Shown: positions 35,529 to 44,604, counted from the first letter of the stretch. The stretch: 64,000 bases of DNA from Ruminococcaceae bacterium UBA1405 (GCA_002305685.1 DBQB01000061.1:1-64000), one strand, 5' to 3'. The notes: generated by a model from the sequence alone, not told the origin. Translations and numbers: made by a program.

Positions 35529-35557
35529 TTGCAAAAGCATAAGGGATATGCTAGTAT
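35529..35557 (+). promoter_or_regulatory. Promoter of the unexplained transcription unit
   Basis: TTGCAA (35529-35534) lies 17 nt before TAGTAT (35552-35557). It is followed by AAAGGAAAGG and the minimal ORF ATG ACC TAG at 35586-35594. Confidence 0.65.
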
Positions 35558-35563
35558 ATAGAT

Positions 35564-36433
35564 GCAGAAAGGAAAGGTGATACCGATGACCTAGTGAGAT
35601 GCAATTCCTTGATGGACTTGATAATCTGAAGGTGCTTCAAAGGTTGTTTTTGGTTTGGCAATGATCTGAGTAATTGGTGAAAAACCTGGTGCGAAAAGCA
35701 AATTTATTTCATTGCGGTAGGAACAGAAAACGGCAGAATTTGAGGAAACCAACTGAAGTTCGAAAAGCGATATGTAGGAAGGTATGTAACCCAATGCACA
35801 ATGCTTAATGCGAATGATCTTTTGATCTTTGGTGGCAAACGCAGGATCGTGTAAAATCAAAAAGGCGCTGAAGTTTTCTAAGGGAACCAGCGAAAAGACG
35901 CACTGTTTGAAACGATAACTACACGAAGGAACGGTAAACGCCAATGTACAGCAGTTGACAGATTTCATCTTCTCTAGGAATAGCAAATTTACGTTTCACT
36001 TCTTTCAAGTTTCAGCTTTTCGGTAAATGAGAAATTCGTCTCAAATGCGATCGTTAGATTGTGATTGGATCATAAAGATGACAAACAACCAATGGTAGGA
36101 AACCATTTGGGTACTTGTTGACAGAAACGCTGTAGTTTTCGATCAATACAAGCACGAAGCGGATGGACAGGAATCGATTGGAAGTGCTGGAAGGAATTGA
36201 GATTTGAAAGGGAAATGTGCTGTTCTAGTAAACCCCTCGGAGTTGTGTGTAAGCCATGGTCAGCATACAGTTCCAAAGCAATTTCTATAGATCGCGAAAT
36301 CCTCCAAAAATTTGTTTGTGAGTCTATTGAAAGAGCATCTTTTTTAGAAAGGACGAGGTTTTATAGAAACGCCGGTTAATATGAGAACGGCCTGATTCGA
36401 AGTGTAGAAAAGCTTTGGATCAGGCCGTTTTTA
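35564..36433 (+). ncRNA. Candidate large structured non-coding RNA
   Basis: This AT-rich segment of about 870 nt lies between a promoter (35529-35557) and a terminator (36386-36433). On the plus strand it has stops in all frames; the longest ORF is 60 codons without a ribosome site. Local hairpins are visible at 35627-35639 (TGAAG/CTTCA), 35816-35827 (GATC/GATC), 35866-35892 (CGCTG and GTTTTC pairing GGGAAC and CAGCG), 36028-36043 (TGAGA/TCTCA) and 36089-36110 (CCAATGGT with ACCATT(T)GG). The size and style recall the large bacterial RNAs ROOL, GOLLD and OLE, but I cannot assign a class. The opposite reading is possible: a 131-codon minus-strand frame (35591-35986) has no recognisable domain, and the minus strand upstream is broken. 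Confidence 0.45.
36386..36433 (+). terminator. Terminator of the unexplained unit
   Basis: AACGGCCTGAT (36386-36396) and ATCAGGCCGTT (36419-36429) form an 11-bp stem with a 22-nt loop, followed by TTTATATATAA. Confidence 0.75.
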
Positions 36434-36571
36434 TATATAATATCCAAAAAAGATCATAAGATGATCCGTAATATGTATCGTCTCTGTGCCGGTTCTTCTT
36501 CGTCTGGAAAAAACTTCAATATTATACATAAATAGATGGTTTTCAACCGAAAAGATTGATATATATTAAGA

Positions 36572-36599
36572 TTGACGCCCCGTGATTTTGGAATATAAT
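36572..36599 (+). promoter_or_regulatory. Strong promoter of the 31-residue ORF
   Basis: TTGACG (36572-36577) lies 16 nt before TATAAT (36594-36599). It is close to consensus. Confidence 0.75.
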
Positions 36600-36645
36600 A
36601 AGACTTGATCTCAAAAGCAACAATAACAGAAACGGGGTAATATTT

Positions 36646-36741
36646 ATGGAAAACATTTTTCTGAATGATTTTGATAGCTTTGAGCCTTTTATGCTTGCTC
36701 AGATTTTCCGTCTGTTTGAGCGCTCTAAGAAAAACAAATAA
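36646..36741 (+). CDS. Small ORF, 31 residues, unknown
   Basis: The peptide starts MENIFLNDFDSFEP and ends RLFERSKKNK. It is acidic and aromatic at the N-terminus, has an amphipathic middle (FMLAQIFRLF) and a basic tail. GGGG lies 8 nt before the ATG. The ORF sits in a tidy unit of its own, with a promoter at 36572-36599 and a terminator at 36766-36795, directly after the candidate large RNA. It has no signal peptide or clear membrane span. It could be a small regulatory protein, a leader peptide or a toxin. I do not recognise it. Confidence 0.5.
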   Translation: MENIFLNDFDSFEPFMLAQIFRLFERSKKNK

Positions 36742-36765
36742 TATCCGGACATGGATCGGTTTGCA

Positions 36766-36795
36766 GGGACGACATTTGTCGCCCCTCTTTTTTTG
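36766..36795 (+). terminator. Terminator of the 31-residue ORF unit
   Basis: GGGACGACA (36766-36774) pairs with TGTCGCCCC (36777-36785), with one mismatch. It is followed by TCTTTTTTTG. Confidence 0.8.
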
Positions 36796-37054
36796 TGCCA
36801 GAATCCCTACTTTTCGCAGTCCACTCGATGTTCATAGAAAAATATAAAAAAATCAAATCAAAATTCTATGAAACGCCATTCCATTTTTTGAGCAACTTTG
36901 CTATAATATAGATAAGCGTAAGCGGTTGTTTGTCTGTTTTTTCAAATGCGTTGAAGGCTGGTATGCTTTGGACATATCCGCCTGTTTGACCTGTCAGGAA
37001 ACATCGTTGCTGGCCAATGCCGCCGCAACAATCACAACAAAAGGGATGATGGCT

Positions 37055-38311
37055 ATGAGACCAAAAGTTGCGTTGGTTGGCGCCTCCGGATATGGCAATC
37101 ATTATGCGGATATGTTGCTCCATCGCGTGGACCCTGAAAGTTATATTTTGGAAGGCGTAATCGATCCTTACGCCGTAAAAGCGCCTCTTTATACGGAAAT
37201 TTTGGCGCGGGGTATCCCGATCTACGATACTTTGGAGCAGTTTTACGAGAAGCATACCGCCGATTTGGTCTTGCTGGTTACCCCCATACGGTTTCATAAA
37301 TCCCAGGCAATCACCGCGATGGAACATGGTTCCAACGTTTTGTGTGAAAAACCCCTGATGACCAATATCGATGAGGTAGAGGAGCTCCGTCAGGTGGTAG
37401 CCCGCACCGGACGCCAGATGGCGGTGGGATTCCAGTGGTCTTTTTCACCTTCCCTGCTGCAGATCAAACGGGATATTCTCAATGGCGTTTTTGGGAAACC
37501 AGTTTTGTTCCAAAATCTTACGGTATTTCCCCGATATGACCGGTATTTTAACCGGAACAACTGGGCCGGAAAAGTTTTTGATCCGTCCGGCGCGCTGGTG
37601 CTGGATTCGGTTGCTACCAACGCTACGGCCCACTATCTGCACAACATCTTCTTCATGTTGGGGGATAGCATCTCCACTTCTGCCATGCCCACATCGGTGA
37701 AGGCTTCGCTGTATCGGGTCAATCCCATCGAAACCTTTGACAGCTGCTTTATGTCCGGCGTATTTGGGAGCGGATGCCGTTTTCAGTATCTGACCACCCA
37801 CTGTGCGGTGGAGAATATCCAGCCGGTGCTGCGCTATGCTTTTGAAAACGCGGTGTTGACCTACGATTCCAACATTCCAAATTCCGGAATTACCGTCACC
37901 TTCAAGGATGGTCGGGTCATGCAGTATGATTCTCCCAGTCGGAATACCTTGTCCTACGATGAAAAACTAAAATTCATGATCGACAATGTGACCGAAAATA
38001 AGCCAATCCCCTGTGGTATCGATGCGGTGATGCCGCATATGAAAGTATGCGACGCGCTGTTTGATACGGTTGAGATCAACGCTTTCCCGGCGGAGCTGGT
38101 TTATCGCGCTCCTGACCCGATGGCGCCGCTGGGAAGTCAGGCAGGCGGAAACTTTGTAAAAGGGCTGTATCAGGATATGATGCGCTGTATGCAGGAAAAT
38201 CTCCTTCCTGACGAGTTGGGGCTGCCTTGGGCAAAACCCTCCACCGTCATCCAGTTGGGGGAGTATCAGCATTTCAGCGGAGCCAAAGTGGGATACCACG
38301 CAAAAGGATGA
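37055..38311 (+). CDS. Gfo/Idh/MocA-family oxidoreductase
   Basis: The protein of about 419 residues is NAD(P)-dependent. The Rossmann motif is VALVGASGYGNHYADML at the N-terminus. The dinucleotide-binding block continues VTPIRFHKSQAITAMEHGSN with the family signature LCEKPLMTN. The C-terminal alpha/beta domain carries PSGALVLDSVATNATAHYL. The family oxidises or reduces sugars and uronates. ATG codons at 37046, 37049 and 37055 compete; the last has the best spacing from AAAAGGG. A TATAAT at 36902-36907 without a -35 gives a leader of about 140 nt. It is the first gene of a sugar cluster. Confidence 0.85.
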   Translation: MRPKVALVGASGYGNHYADMLLHRVDPESYILEGVIDPYAVKAPLYTEILARGIPIYDTLEQFYEKHTADLVLLVTPIRFHKSQAITAMEHGSNVLCEKPLMTNIDEVEELRQVVARTGRQMAVGFQWSFSPSLLQIKRDILNGVFGKPVLFQNLTVFPRYDRYFNRNNWAGKVFDPSGALVLDSVATNATAHYLHNIFFMLGDSISTSAMPTSVKASLYRVNPIETFDSCFMSGVFGSGCRFQYLTTHCAVENIQPVLRYAFENAVLTYDSNIPNSGITVTFKDGRVMQYDSPSRNTLSYDEKLKFMIDNVTENKPIPCGIDAVMPHMKVCDALFDTVEINAFPAELVYRAPDPMAPLGSQAGGNFVKGLYQDMMRCMQENLLPDELGLPWAKPSTVIQLGEYQHFSGAKVGYHAKG

Positions 38312-38383
38312 TCCGCTAGCAGCAGGGTGCGATGGGTTTCCCTCTGCATAAAAGATGAGATCAATGATTTAGGAGTGAGATCA

Positions 38384-41300
38384 ATGCTCAAGGATTTTCA
38401 AAATCCCGGCGAGTTTTATCGGATTAAGCCGTTCTGGTTTTGGAACGGAGATATGAATCCCGCAGAAATCCGTCATCAGATTCATGAGATGAAGGCAAAA
38501 GGATTGGGCGGATTTTTCCTCTGCGCCCGTCAGGGGTTGACGGTGCCTTATCTTTCCGATCAATGGTTTGAGGCCTGCAAGGTTGCTGTGGAAGCCGCCA
38601 AGGAGGAAGGATTGGAAGTATGGCTGTATGACGAGTATCCCTATCCCAGTGGTATGAGCGGCGGTGAGGTAACGCTGCAACATCCCGAAGCGGTACATAC
38701 CTATATGGTCTCCTCCGTCTTTTCGGTGAAGAAAGGGGAGGAAGTCTACCGGGAAATGGAATGGGCTCCGGTGCTCTACGCCAAGGCGATTCCTGAGGTA
38801 GACGGAAAGCCACAGTGGGAGCAGGCCATCGACATTACCGGGGAGATCGGCATCATCCAAACCCAGCAGATCTATCAGCGTACCGGCCTGACCGCCTACA
38901 ACGATAAACGGTATTTCTCCTACGGCCCGCAGAAAACCCTCAGCTGGAAAGCGCCTGAGGAGGCGGAGAGCTATCGGGTTGTGGTGGTTCAGCAAAAGGC
39001 CATTGACGATTTCAAATATTACGGTACGTTCCTGGATCCCTGCAACCGGGAGGCGGTGAAAACCTTCTTGGAGACCACCCATGAAGGATACCGCAAAGCC
39101 ATCGGGCAGTATTTCGGCACGGTGGTAAAGGGAATGTTCTCCGATGAAACCGGTTTCCTCAGCCAGATTCCCTGGTCCAACCAGCTGCCGGAGCCCTTTG
39201 AGAAGAAATATGGCTACAGCATTTTGGATCACCTGGCAGCGCTGCACTGCGCCGATTATCCCAACGCCAGAAAGATTCGTTACGATTTCTATCAGTTGGC
39301 TCATGAGATATTCCGCAGCGCGTATCACGAGCAGATAGCTCAGTGGTGTAACGAAAACCATCTGCTGTACTGCACCGAGGTGCCTTCCATGCGCGGCACC
39401 ACCCAGCTGTACAGCACCGTCCCCGGCGGCGACTGCGCCCACGAAAAATTGGGCAAAGAGTTGGACTGGATGCTGGACAAGGATTTCTCCAACTATCGCT
39501 CCAACGCCAAGCAGGTCAGCTCCTGGAAACGGCAAAACAATGTGGATTACGCTATGATTGAAAGTTTCCACTCGGTGGGTTGGTCCATGACCATTCAGGA
39601 CGCCAAGTGGATGCTGGATAAGCTGGCCATTTTCGGCGTAAACCTGTACAATTTCCACGCGTATTACTATACCATCGACGGCATCACCAAGCACGATGCT
39701 CCGCCCTCCCAGTTCCTGCAAAATCCCTACTGGAAACATTATCGCCAGTTGGGAGATTATGTGGGACGTCTGGGCGCTTGGGTCACCGGCAGCGAGACCA
39801 CAACCCGCATTGCGGTGTTGGATCCGGTTACCAGCCAGTGGGTCCGCTTGGGCAATCCTCTTCATGGGTTCCATTACGGCGGCACCGATCCCAAGGAGCA
39901 GCAGGAGTTAGAGTGTATTTCCGGAGATTGGCTGACGCTGCTCAAGGCCATGATCTACTCCCATATTGAGTACGAGCATCTGGATGCGGAGAGACTGCCT
40001 GGCGCCGTGATTGAAAACGGTACCATTCAGGTGGGCAGAGCGGTATATGATACCCTTGTCATTCCGCCGATCACTACACTGGAAAACTGCGCGGTGGAAG
40101 CACTGGAGAAGTTCATTGCCCAAGGCGGCAAGGTTGTCTCTTTTGGTGTCACCCCCTATGAGAATATTCAGGATCAGACCGACATTGACAGTGTGTCCCA
40201 GCGGCTTCTGGGAATGGCTGGATCTCAGGTGAAGGACGGATATTTTAACGCCACCGCAAGTTGCGAAGTGCTTCACAGCGGCAATACCGCCTTTGTCCGG
40301 ATGCCCGCCCATATTTCCACCGATGAAATGATGAAATTGGTGGAGAAAACCCTGCGCCGGGAGGATGATATTCTCCTGACCCTGCCTGCAGCCGAGGTCA
40401 AACAGGTGATCATGGGGGTTCGTGAGAATCAGGATGGACGCTATGTCATGATTACCAATCAGGGAAAGGACGCCTTTGCCTGTGAGATCTTTGACCCCAA
40501 GGCAACAAGCTGGTATGAGTGCAGCTTTGAGGACGGTTCGGTGCGTCGGGCGGGGGAAGGAAAGACGCTGAAGGTCTCCTTTGATTCCTTCCAGTCCCGT
40601 ATCTTCTGCGCGGCGGAAGGGGAGAGCCCTCTGCAAACAGAGGCGCTGGAAGCCAAAAAGGAAGCTGTGGAGAAGATTACCGTCTCTACCGTCCAGCCCA
40701 TGCATATTTCCCCGGTGGAACACAATATTTGCCGTTTGGAATATTTCGATGTTGCCCTTGACGGGAAACATTATCCCAATGTGGCGGCTGGTACCTTTAT
40801 CGAACAGTTCTCCATCCATAAGATGGCGGACAGCGAAAACATCAGCTTTACCCAGAGCTTTGGTACCCCCAAGATGCCGCTGATACATTATCCTCTCGAG
40901 GCACGTTATACCGCAACCTTTACGGTGGAGACAATGCCCAGTAAATTGGCACTGCTGTTTGAAAATCGTGCGATCATGGGGAAACATACCATCTCGATCA
41001 ACGGTACCCCCATTCCGGCAGATCGTTTTGTCCCCACGCTGGTGACGGATTTCAACAACACCATGGCTGATATCCACGATCTGGTAAAACTGGGTGAGAA
41101 TGTTTTGACGGTGGATTGCACCATCGAAGCAAGCTGGCACGGCGTTTCCGATCCCCTCTATCTGATGGGTGATTTTGGGGTTGTGGGGAAAACCTGTCTG
41201 ACCCGGCAGCCGGAGCAGGCGGTGTTTATGCCTGGCGTGGTGGAAGGCTTCCCCTATTACAGCGGAGAGCTTACCTTCACCGGCAGCTTTGAGGCAAAAC

Positions 41301-41536
41301 GTGTTTCCGGTCCGGTTGAGATTCGTCTGGACAAAGCGGTTTATGACTGTGTGGAAGTGCTGGTCAACGGGGAATCGCTGGGAACCCGTGTATTTACCCC
41401 GTATTGCTGGACGGTGCAGGGCGAAAAGCTTCACGACGGCAAAAACAGCATTACGATAAAGGTTACCAACACTCTGGCCAATATGCTGGATGGCCGGTAT
41501 TTTGACTACGAGGCACATAAACTGGTGGAGATCTGA
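38384..41536 (+). CDS. GH106-like glycoside hydrolase (alpha-L-rhamnosidase type)
   Basis: The 1050-residue protein starts at the ATG after TTAGGAGTG. The N-terminal catalytic-barrel region opens with RIKPFWFWNGDMNPAEIRHQ and KGLGGFFLCARQGL, then WLYDEYPYPSGMSGGEV and GMFSDETGFLSQIPWSNQL, all typical of the GH106-like group. The last 250 residues (YFDVALDGKHYPNVAAGTF to NSITIKVTNTLANMLDGRYF) form GH2-type sugar-binding jelly rolls. No signal peptide is present, so it acts on imported oligosaccharides. Rhamnose or a related deoxy sugar is the expected leaving group; this is family inference. It lies 72 bp behind the oxidoreductase. Confidence 0.78.
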   Translation: MLKDFQNPGEFYRIKPFWFWNGDMNPAEIRHQIHEMKAKGLGGFFLCARQGLTVPYLSDQWFEACKVAVEAAKEEGLEVWLYDEYPYPSGMSGGEVTLQHPEAVHTYMVSSVFSVKKGEEVYREMEWAPVLYAKAIPEVDGKPQWEQAIDITGEIGIIQTQQIYQRTGLTAYNDKRYFSYGPQKTLSWKAPEEAESYRVVVVQQKAIDDFKYYGTFLDPCNREAVKTFLETTHEGYRKAIGQYFGTVVKGMFSDETGFLSQIPWSNQLPEPFEKKYGYSILDHLAALHCADYPNARKIRYDFYQLAHEIFRSAYHEQIAQWCNENHLLYCTEVPSMRGTTQLYSTVPGGDCAHEKLGKELDWMLDKDFSNYRSNAKQVSSWKRQNNVDYAMIESFHSVGWSMTIQDAKWMLDKLAIFGVNLYNFHAYYYTIDGITKHDAPPSQFLQNPYWKHYRQLGDYVGRLGAWVTGSETTTRIAVLDPVTSQWVRLGNPLHGFHYGGTDPKEQQELECISGDWLTLLKAMIYSHIEYEHLDAERLPGAVIENGTIQVGRAVYDTLVIPPITTLENCAVEALEKFIAQGGKVVSFGVTPYENIQDQTDIDSVSQRLLGMAGSQVKDGYFNATASCEVLHSGNTAFVRMPAHISTDEMMKLVEKTLRREDDILLTLPAAEVKQVIMGVRENQDGRYVMITNQGKDAFACEIFDPKATSWYECSFEDGSVRRAGEGKTLKVSFDSFQSRIFCAAEGESPLQTEALEAKKEAVEKITVSTVQPMHISPVEHNICRLEYFDVALDGKHYPNVAAGTFIEQFSIHKMADSENISFTQSFGTPKMPLIHYPLEARYTATFTVETMPSKLALLFENRAIMGKHTISINGTPIPADRFVPTLVTDFNNTMADIHDLVKLGENVLTVDCTIEASWHGVSDPLYLMGDFGVVGKTCLTRQPEQAVFMPGVVEGFPYYSGELTFTGSFEAKRVSGPVEIRLDKAVYDCVEVLVNGESLGTRVFTPYCWTVQGEKLHDGKNSITIKVTNTLANMLDGRYFDYEAHKLVEI

Positions 41537-41661
41537 TGATTTTCTGTCAAAGGCGCGGTCTGTAATGTTTTCGATACATAGCAAACCGCGTCGAAGCTCC
41601 AAAAAGATCCCTGTTGGCTTACCCCCGAAAGGGTGTTTGGTTCCAATATACTTTTTCCCTT

Positions 41662-41667
41662 TATAAT
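41662..41667 (+). promoter_or_regulatory. -10 box before the GH4 gene
   Basis: TATAAT lies 26 nt ahead of the start codon. The nearest -35-like hexamer, TTGGTT, is 19 nt away, so the GH4 gene may have its own weak or activated promoter. The 41537-41661 spacer has no gene. Confidence 0.45.
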
Positions 41668-41692
41668 GTAGATTTGTAAGGAGGAGTTTGTT

Positions 41693-43063
41693 ATGCAAAA
41701 AGAATTTACCATCGCCTATATTGGCGGCGGCTCTCGTGGCTGGGCCTGGGGTCTGATGAGCGACCTGGCTTCTACCCCTGATCTGTCTGGAACTGTGCGG
41801 CTGTATGATATCGATAAGGAGGCCGCTCTCCACAACGAGATCATCGGCAACAAGCTCAAAGGCCGTGAGGACGTCAAGAGCCATTTCAATTATGTAGCGG
41901 TGGATACCCTGGAGCAGGCTTTGACCGGCGCTGACTTTGTGGTACTTTCCATCCTGCCCGGTACCTTTGATGAGATGGAATCCGACGTTCACGCTCCTGA
42001 GAAATACGGCATCTGGCAGTCTGTCGGCGATACCGTTGGCCCTGGCGGCATCATCCGTGCACTGCGCACCCTGCCTTATTATGTTGAGTTTGCAGAAGCC
42101 ATCAAGAAGTACTGCCCCAACGCTTGGGTCATCAACTACACCAACCCCATGACCATGTGTGTTCAGGTTATGTATCGCGTATTCCCCCAGATCAAAGCTT
42201 TCGGTTGCTGCCATGAGGTGTTTGGTACCCAGAAACTGATTGCCGCTATGGTGCAGGACGCCAAGGGTATCGAGCATGTGGACCGCAGCGAGATCAAGGT
42301 AAACGTTCAGGGCATCAACCACTTTACCTGGCTCAATGAGATTTCCTATAAGGGCGAGGACCTGATGCCCATGTATCGGGAATTTGCTCAGAAGTATGCG
42401 GAAACCGGCTACACCGGAGGTAAGGACGACAACTGGATGAACAACTCTTTCGCCTGCGCCAATATGGTGAAGTTCGATCTATTCAACCGTTACGGTGTCG
42501 TGGCCGCTGCTGGCGACCGTCATCTGGCTGAGTTCTGCCCGCCGTGGTATCTGAAGAATCCGGAGACCGTAAAGGCCTGGAAGTTTGGTCTGACCACCGT
42601 CAGCTATCGTAAGGAAGACCTGAAGAAGCGTCTTGCCAGAAGCGCGCGTCTGGTCAGCGGTGAGGAGCAGATGGAGCTCAAGACCACCGGTGAGGAAGGC
42701 GTTCTGCAGATGAAAGCCCTTATGGGCATGACTACCTTGGTCACCAACGTCAACATCCCCAACTATGGTCAGATTCCCAATCTGCCTCTGGGTGCTGTTG
42801 TTGAGACCAACGCGGTCTTCTCCCACAACAGCCTGAAACCTGTTTTTGCTGGTCCTATGAATCAATCTGTTCTGCCTCTGGTTTCCAGACACTGTGAAAA
42901 TCAGCGTTTGGTCGTGGATGCCGTTATCAACAAGGATCTTTCTCTTGCTTTCAAAGCGTTCTGCAACGATCCTCTGATGACTGCCAACCGCACCGATGCC
43001 AAGGCTTTGTTTGACGAGATGGTCAACAATACCAAGAAGTATCTTGGTTGGTTTGGTCTGTAA
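41693..43063 (+). CDS. GH4 family alpha-glucuronidase/alpha-galacturonidase-type enzyme
   Basis: The 456-residue protein is NAD- and Mn-dependent. The Rossmann loop IAYIGGGSRGWAWG lies at residues 8-20, the substrate/NAD block INYTNPM at 147-153, and the metal site is GCCHEVFGTQ (Cys173, His174). In GH4 the CHEV variant marks alpha-glucuronidases and alpha-galacturonidases (Agu4/LplD), as opposed to CHGN, CHSV or CN-type phospho-glucosidases. The enzyme uses an oxidation-elimination-addition-reduction cycle. AAGGAGG precedes the ATG. Its place after the GH106-like gene and the Gfo/Idh gene fits breakdown of a uronic-acid oligosaccharide. Confidence 0.85.
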   Translation: MQKEFTIAYIGGGSRGWAWGLMSDLASTPDLSGTVRLYDIDKEAALHNEIIGNKLKGREDVKSHFNYVAVDTLEQALTGADFVVLSILPGTFDEMESDVHAPEKYGIWQSVGDTVGPGGIIRALRTLPYYVEFAEAIKKYCPNAWVINYTNPMTMCVQVMYRVFPQIKAFGCCHEVFGTQKLIAAMVQDAKGIEHVDRSEIKVNVQGINHFTWLNEISYKGEDLMPMYREFAQKYAETGYTGGKDDNWMNNSFACANMVKFDLFNRYGVVAAAGDRHLAEFCPPWYLKNPETVKAWKFGLTTVSYRKEDLKKRLARSARLVSGEEQMELKTTGEEGVLQMKALMGMTTLVTNVNIPNYGQIPNLPLGAVVETNAVFSHNSLKPVFAGPMNQSVLPLVSRHCENQRLVVDAVINKDLSLAFKAFCNDPLMTANRTDAKALFDEMVNNTKKYLGWFGL

Positions 43064-43082
43064 TTCATCCACAAGCAGTTTT

Positions 43083-43117
43083 ATAGGCCGCCGGGATTTC
43101 CCGGCGGCCTATTTCAA
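43083..43117 (+). terminator. Terminator after the GH4 gene
   Basis: ATAGGCCGCCGGG with CCCGGCGGCCTAT has a short loop and is followed by TTTCAAATG. Confidence 0.85.
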
Positions 43118-43172
43118 ATGCATATCTTTGGCCTTCCAAGGTGTCTCCGTAAGAAAGGATAGAAACATTGAA

Positions 43173-44540
43173 ATGAACAATACCGAGAAAATTGAACTCT
43201 TTGAAAGCAGGTCGATCCCCAGCGCAGTGGCCCAGCTGGCCATCCCTACCGTTCTTTCCTCTTTGGTGATGGTGCTGTACAATTTGGCGGACACCTACTT
43301 TGTGGGAATGCTGGCGGATCCAATACAGAATGCGGCGGTTACTTTGGCGGCTCCCGTGTTATTGGCTTTTAACGCGGTAAATAACTTATTTGGAGTTGGA
43401 AGTTCCAGCATGATGAGCCGGGCAATGGGAAGCCGGGACTATCCTTTGGTTTCTCAAAGCTCTGCTTTTGGATTTTATTGCGCGTTGTTCAGCGGAATCC
43501 TTTTTTCCGCTGTCTGTACCATATTTCTGCAGCCGCTGCTGATTTTGTTGGGAGCAACCGAGGTTACCAGCGCGGCTACCCAGGAATATATGTTTTGGAC
43601 CGTCACCTGTGGCGCTGCGCCCTCCATTGTCAATGTTGTGATGGCTTATCTGGTTCGTTCGGAAGGTTCTGCTTTACATGCCAGCATTGGTACGATGAGC
43701 GGATGTATTCTCAATATGATTCTGGACCCCATCTTTATTCTTCCTTGGGGATTTAATATGGGGGTAGCCGGTGCAGGACTGGCAACCTTCCTCTCCAACT
43801 GTGTTGCCTGTCTCTATTTCTTTGTGCTGCTTTGGTTGAAGCGGGGCAATACCTTCGTCTGCATCGATATTCGCAAACTCCGTTTTACCCGTCAGATTGT
43901 AGTGGGAGTATGCAGTGTGGGGGTTCCTGCTTCCATTCAAAATTTGCTTAATGTTACTGGCATGACCATCCTCAACAATTTTACGGCTGTTTACGGCGCG
44001 GATGCGGTGGCCGCTATGGGAATTTCCCATAAAATCGCCCAGGTGCCGTTCCAGGTGGCTTTGGGACTCTCCCAGGGGGTTATGCCTCTGATCGGATACA
44101 ATTTTTCCAGCGGAAATACCCCTCGTATGAAGGCGGGGTTTGTATTTGCAATGAAGCTGATGCTTACAGCAATGCTGGTTTCTTTGGTATTTTTCCAACT
44201 GTTGGCCGGCCCCATCGTGCGTGCGTTTATGGATAGCGATGTGATTGTCGCTTATGGCACCAGCTTCTTGAGAGCCAACAGTTTGGCGTTGCCCTTCCTC
44301 TGTATGGATTTCCTGGCAGTCGGTGTTTTTCAGGCCATCGGCTATGGCCGGTTTGCGCTGCTTTTTGCCATTCTGCGCAAAATTGTATTTGAAATTCCGG
44401 CACTGTATATTCTTAACTGGCTTCTCCCTCTCTATGGCCTGCCCTTCGCTCAGCCTGTTGCGGAGGTAATCCTTGCTGTTGTTGCTGTAGTGATGCTAAG
44501 TCGTATTTTCCGTACCCTTTCCTTAAAAACCTCCAAATAA
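43173..44540 (+). CDS. MATE-family efflux transporter (second copy)
   Basis: The 455-residue protein is a twelve-helix exporter. The N-terminal KIELFESRSIPSAVAQLAIP and VLYNLADTYFVGMLADP are typical of the DinF-like branch. It differs clearly from the copy at 31660-32997. The ATG at 43173 lies 13 nt after AAAGGA; the frame is open further upstream but overlaps the GH4 gene. Its role in the sugar cluster is unclear, and drug or metabolite export is likely. Confidence 0.88.
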   Translation: MNNTEKIELFESRSIPSAVAQLAIPTVLSSLVMVLYNLADTYFVGMLADPIQNAAVTLAAPVLLAFNAVNNLFGVGSSSMMSRAMGSRDYPLVSQSSAFGFYCALFSGILFSAVCTIFLQPLLILLGATEVTSAATQEYMFWTVTCGAAPSIVNVVMAYLVRSEGSALHASIGTMSGCILNMILDPIFILPWGFNMGVAGAGLATFLSNCVACLYFFVLLWLKRGNTFVCIDIRKLRFTRQIVVGVCSVGVPASIQNLLNVTGMTILNNFTAVYGADAVAAMGISHKIAQVPFQVALGLSQGVMPLIGYNFSSGNTPRMKAGFVFAMKLMLTAMLVSLVFFQLLAGPIVRAFMDSDVIVAYGTSFLRANSLALPFLCMDFLAVGVFQAIGYGRFALLFAILRKIVFEIPALYILNWLLPLYGLPFAQPVAEVILAVVAVVMLSRIFRTLSLKTSK

Positions 44541-44546
44541 CTCCTG

Positions 44547-44590
44547 AAAAAACAGCGCTGCGGTCTTATATCACCGCAGCGCTGTTTTTT
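44547..44590. terminator. Bidirectional terminator, left edge of the phage island
   Basis: AAAAAACAGCGCTGCGGT and ACCGCAGCGCTGTTTTTT form a long stem between the convergent MATE and repressor genes. Confidence 0.9.
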
Positions 44591-44604
44591 GTCCGTAAAC
44601 AGGT

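Noticed and set aside
35591..35986. Minus-strand ORF of 131 codons as a real gene
   Set aside because: There is no ribosome site, no recognisable domain and no continuation of a larger gene on that strand. The plus-strand promoter, terminator and hairpins explain the segment better. Kept as the alternative reading.
39908..42322. Minus-strand ORF of 804 codons opposite the GH106-like and GH4 genes
   Set aside because: Antisense shadow spanning two real genes and their spacer.
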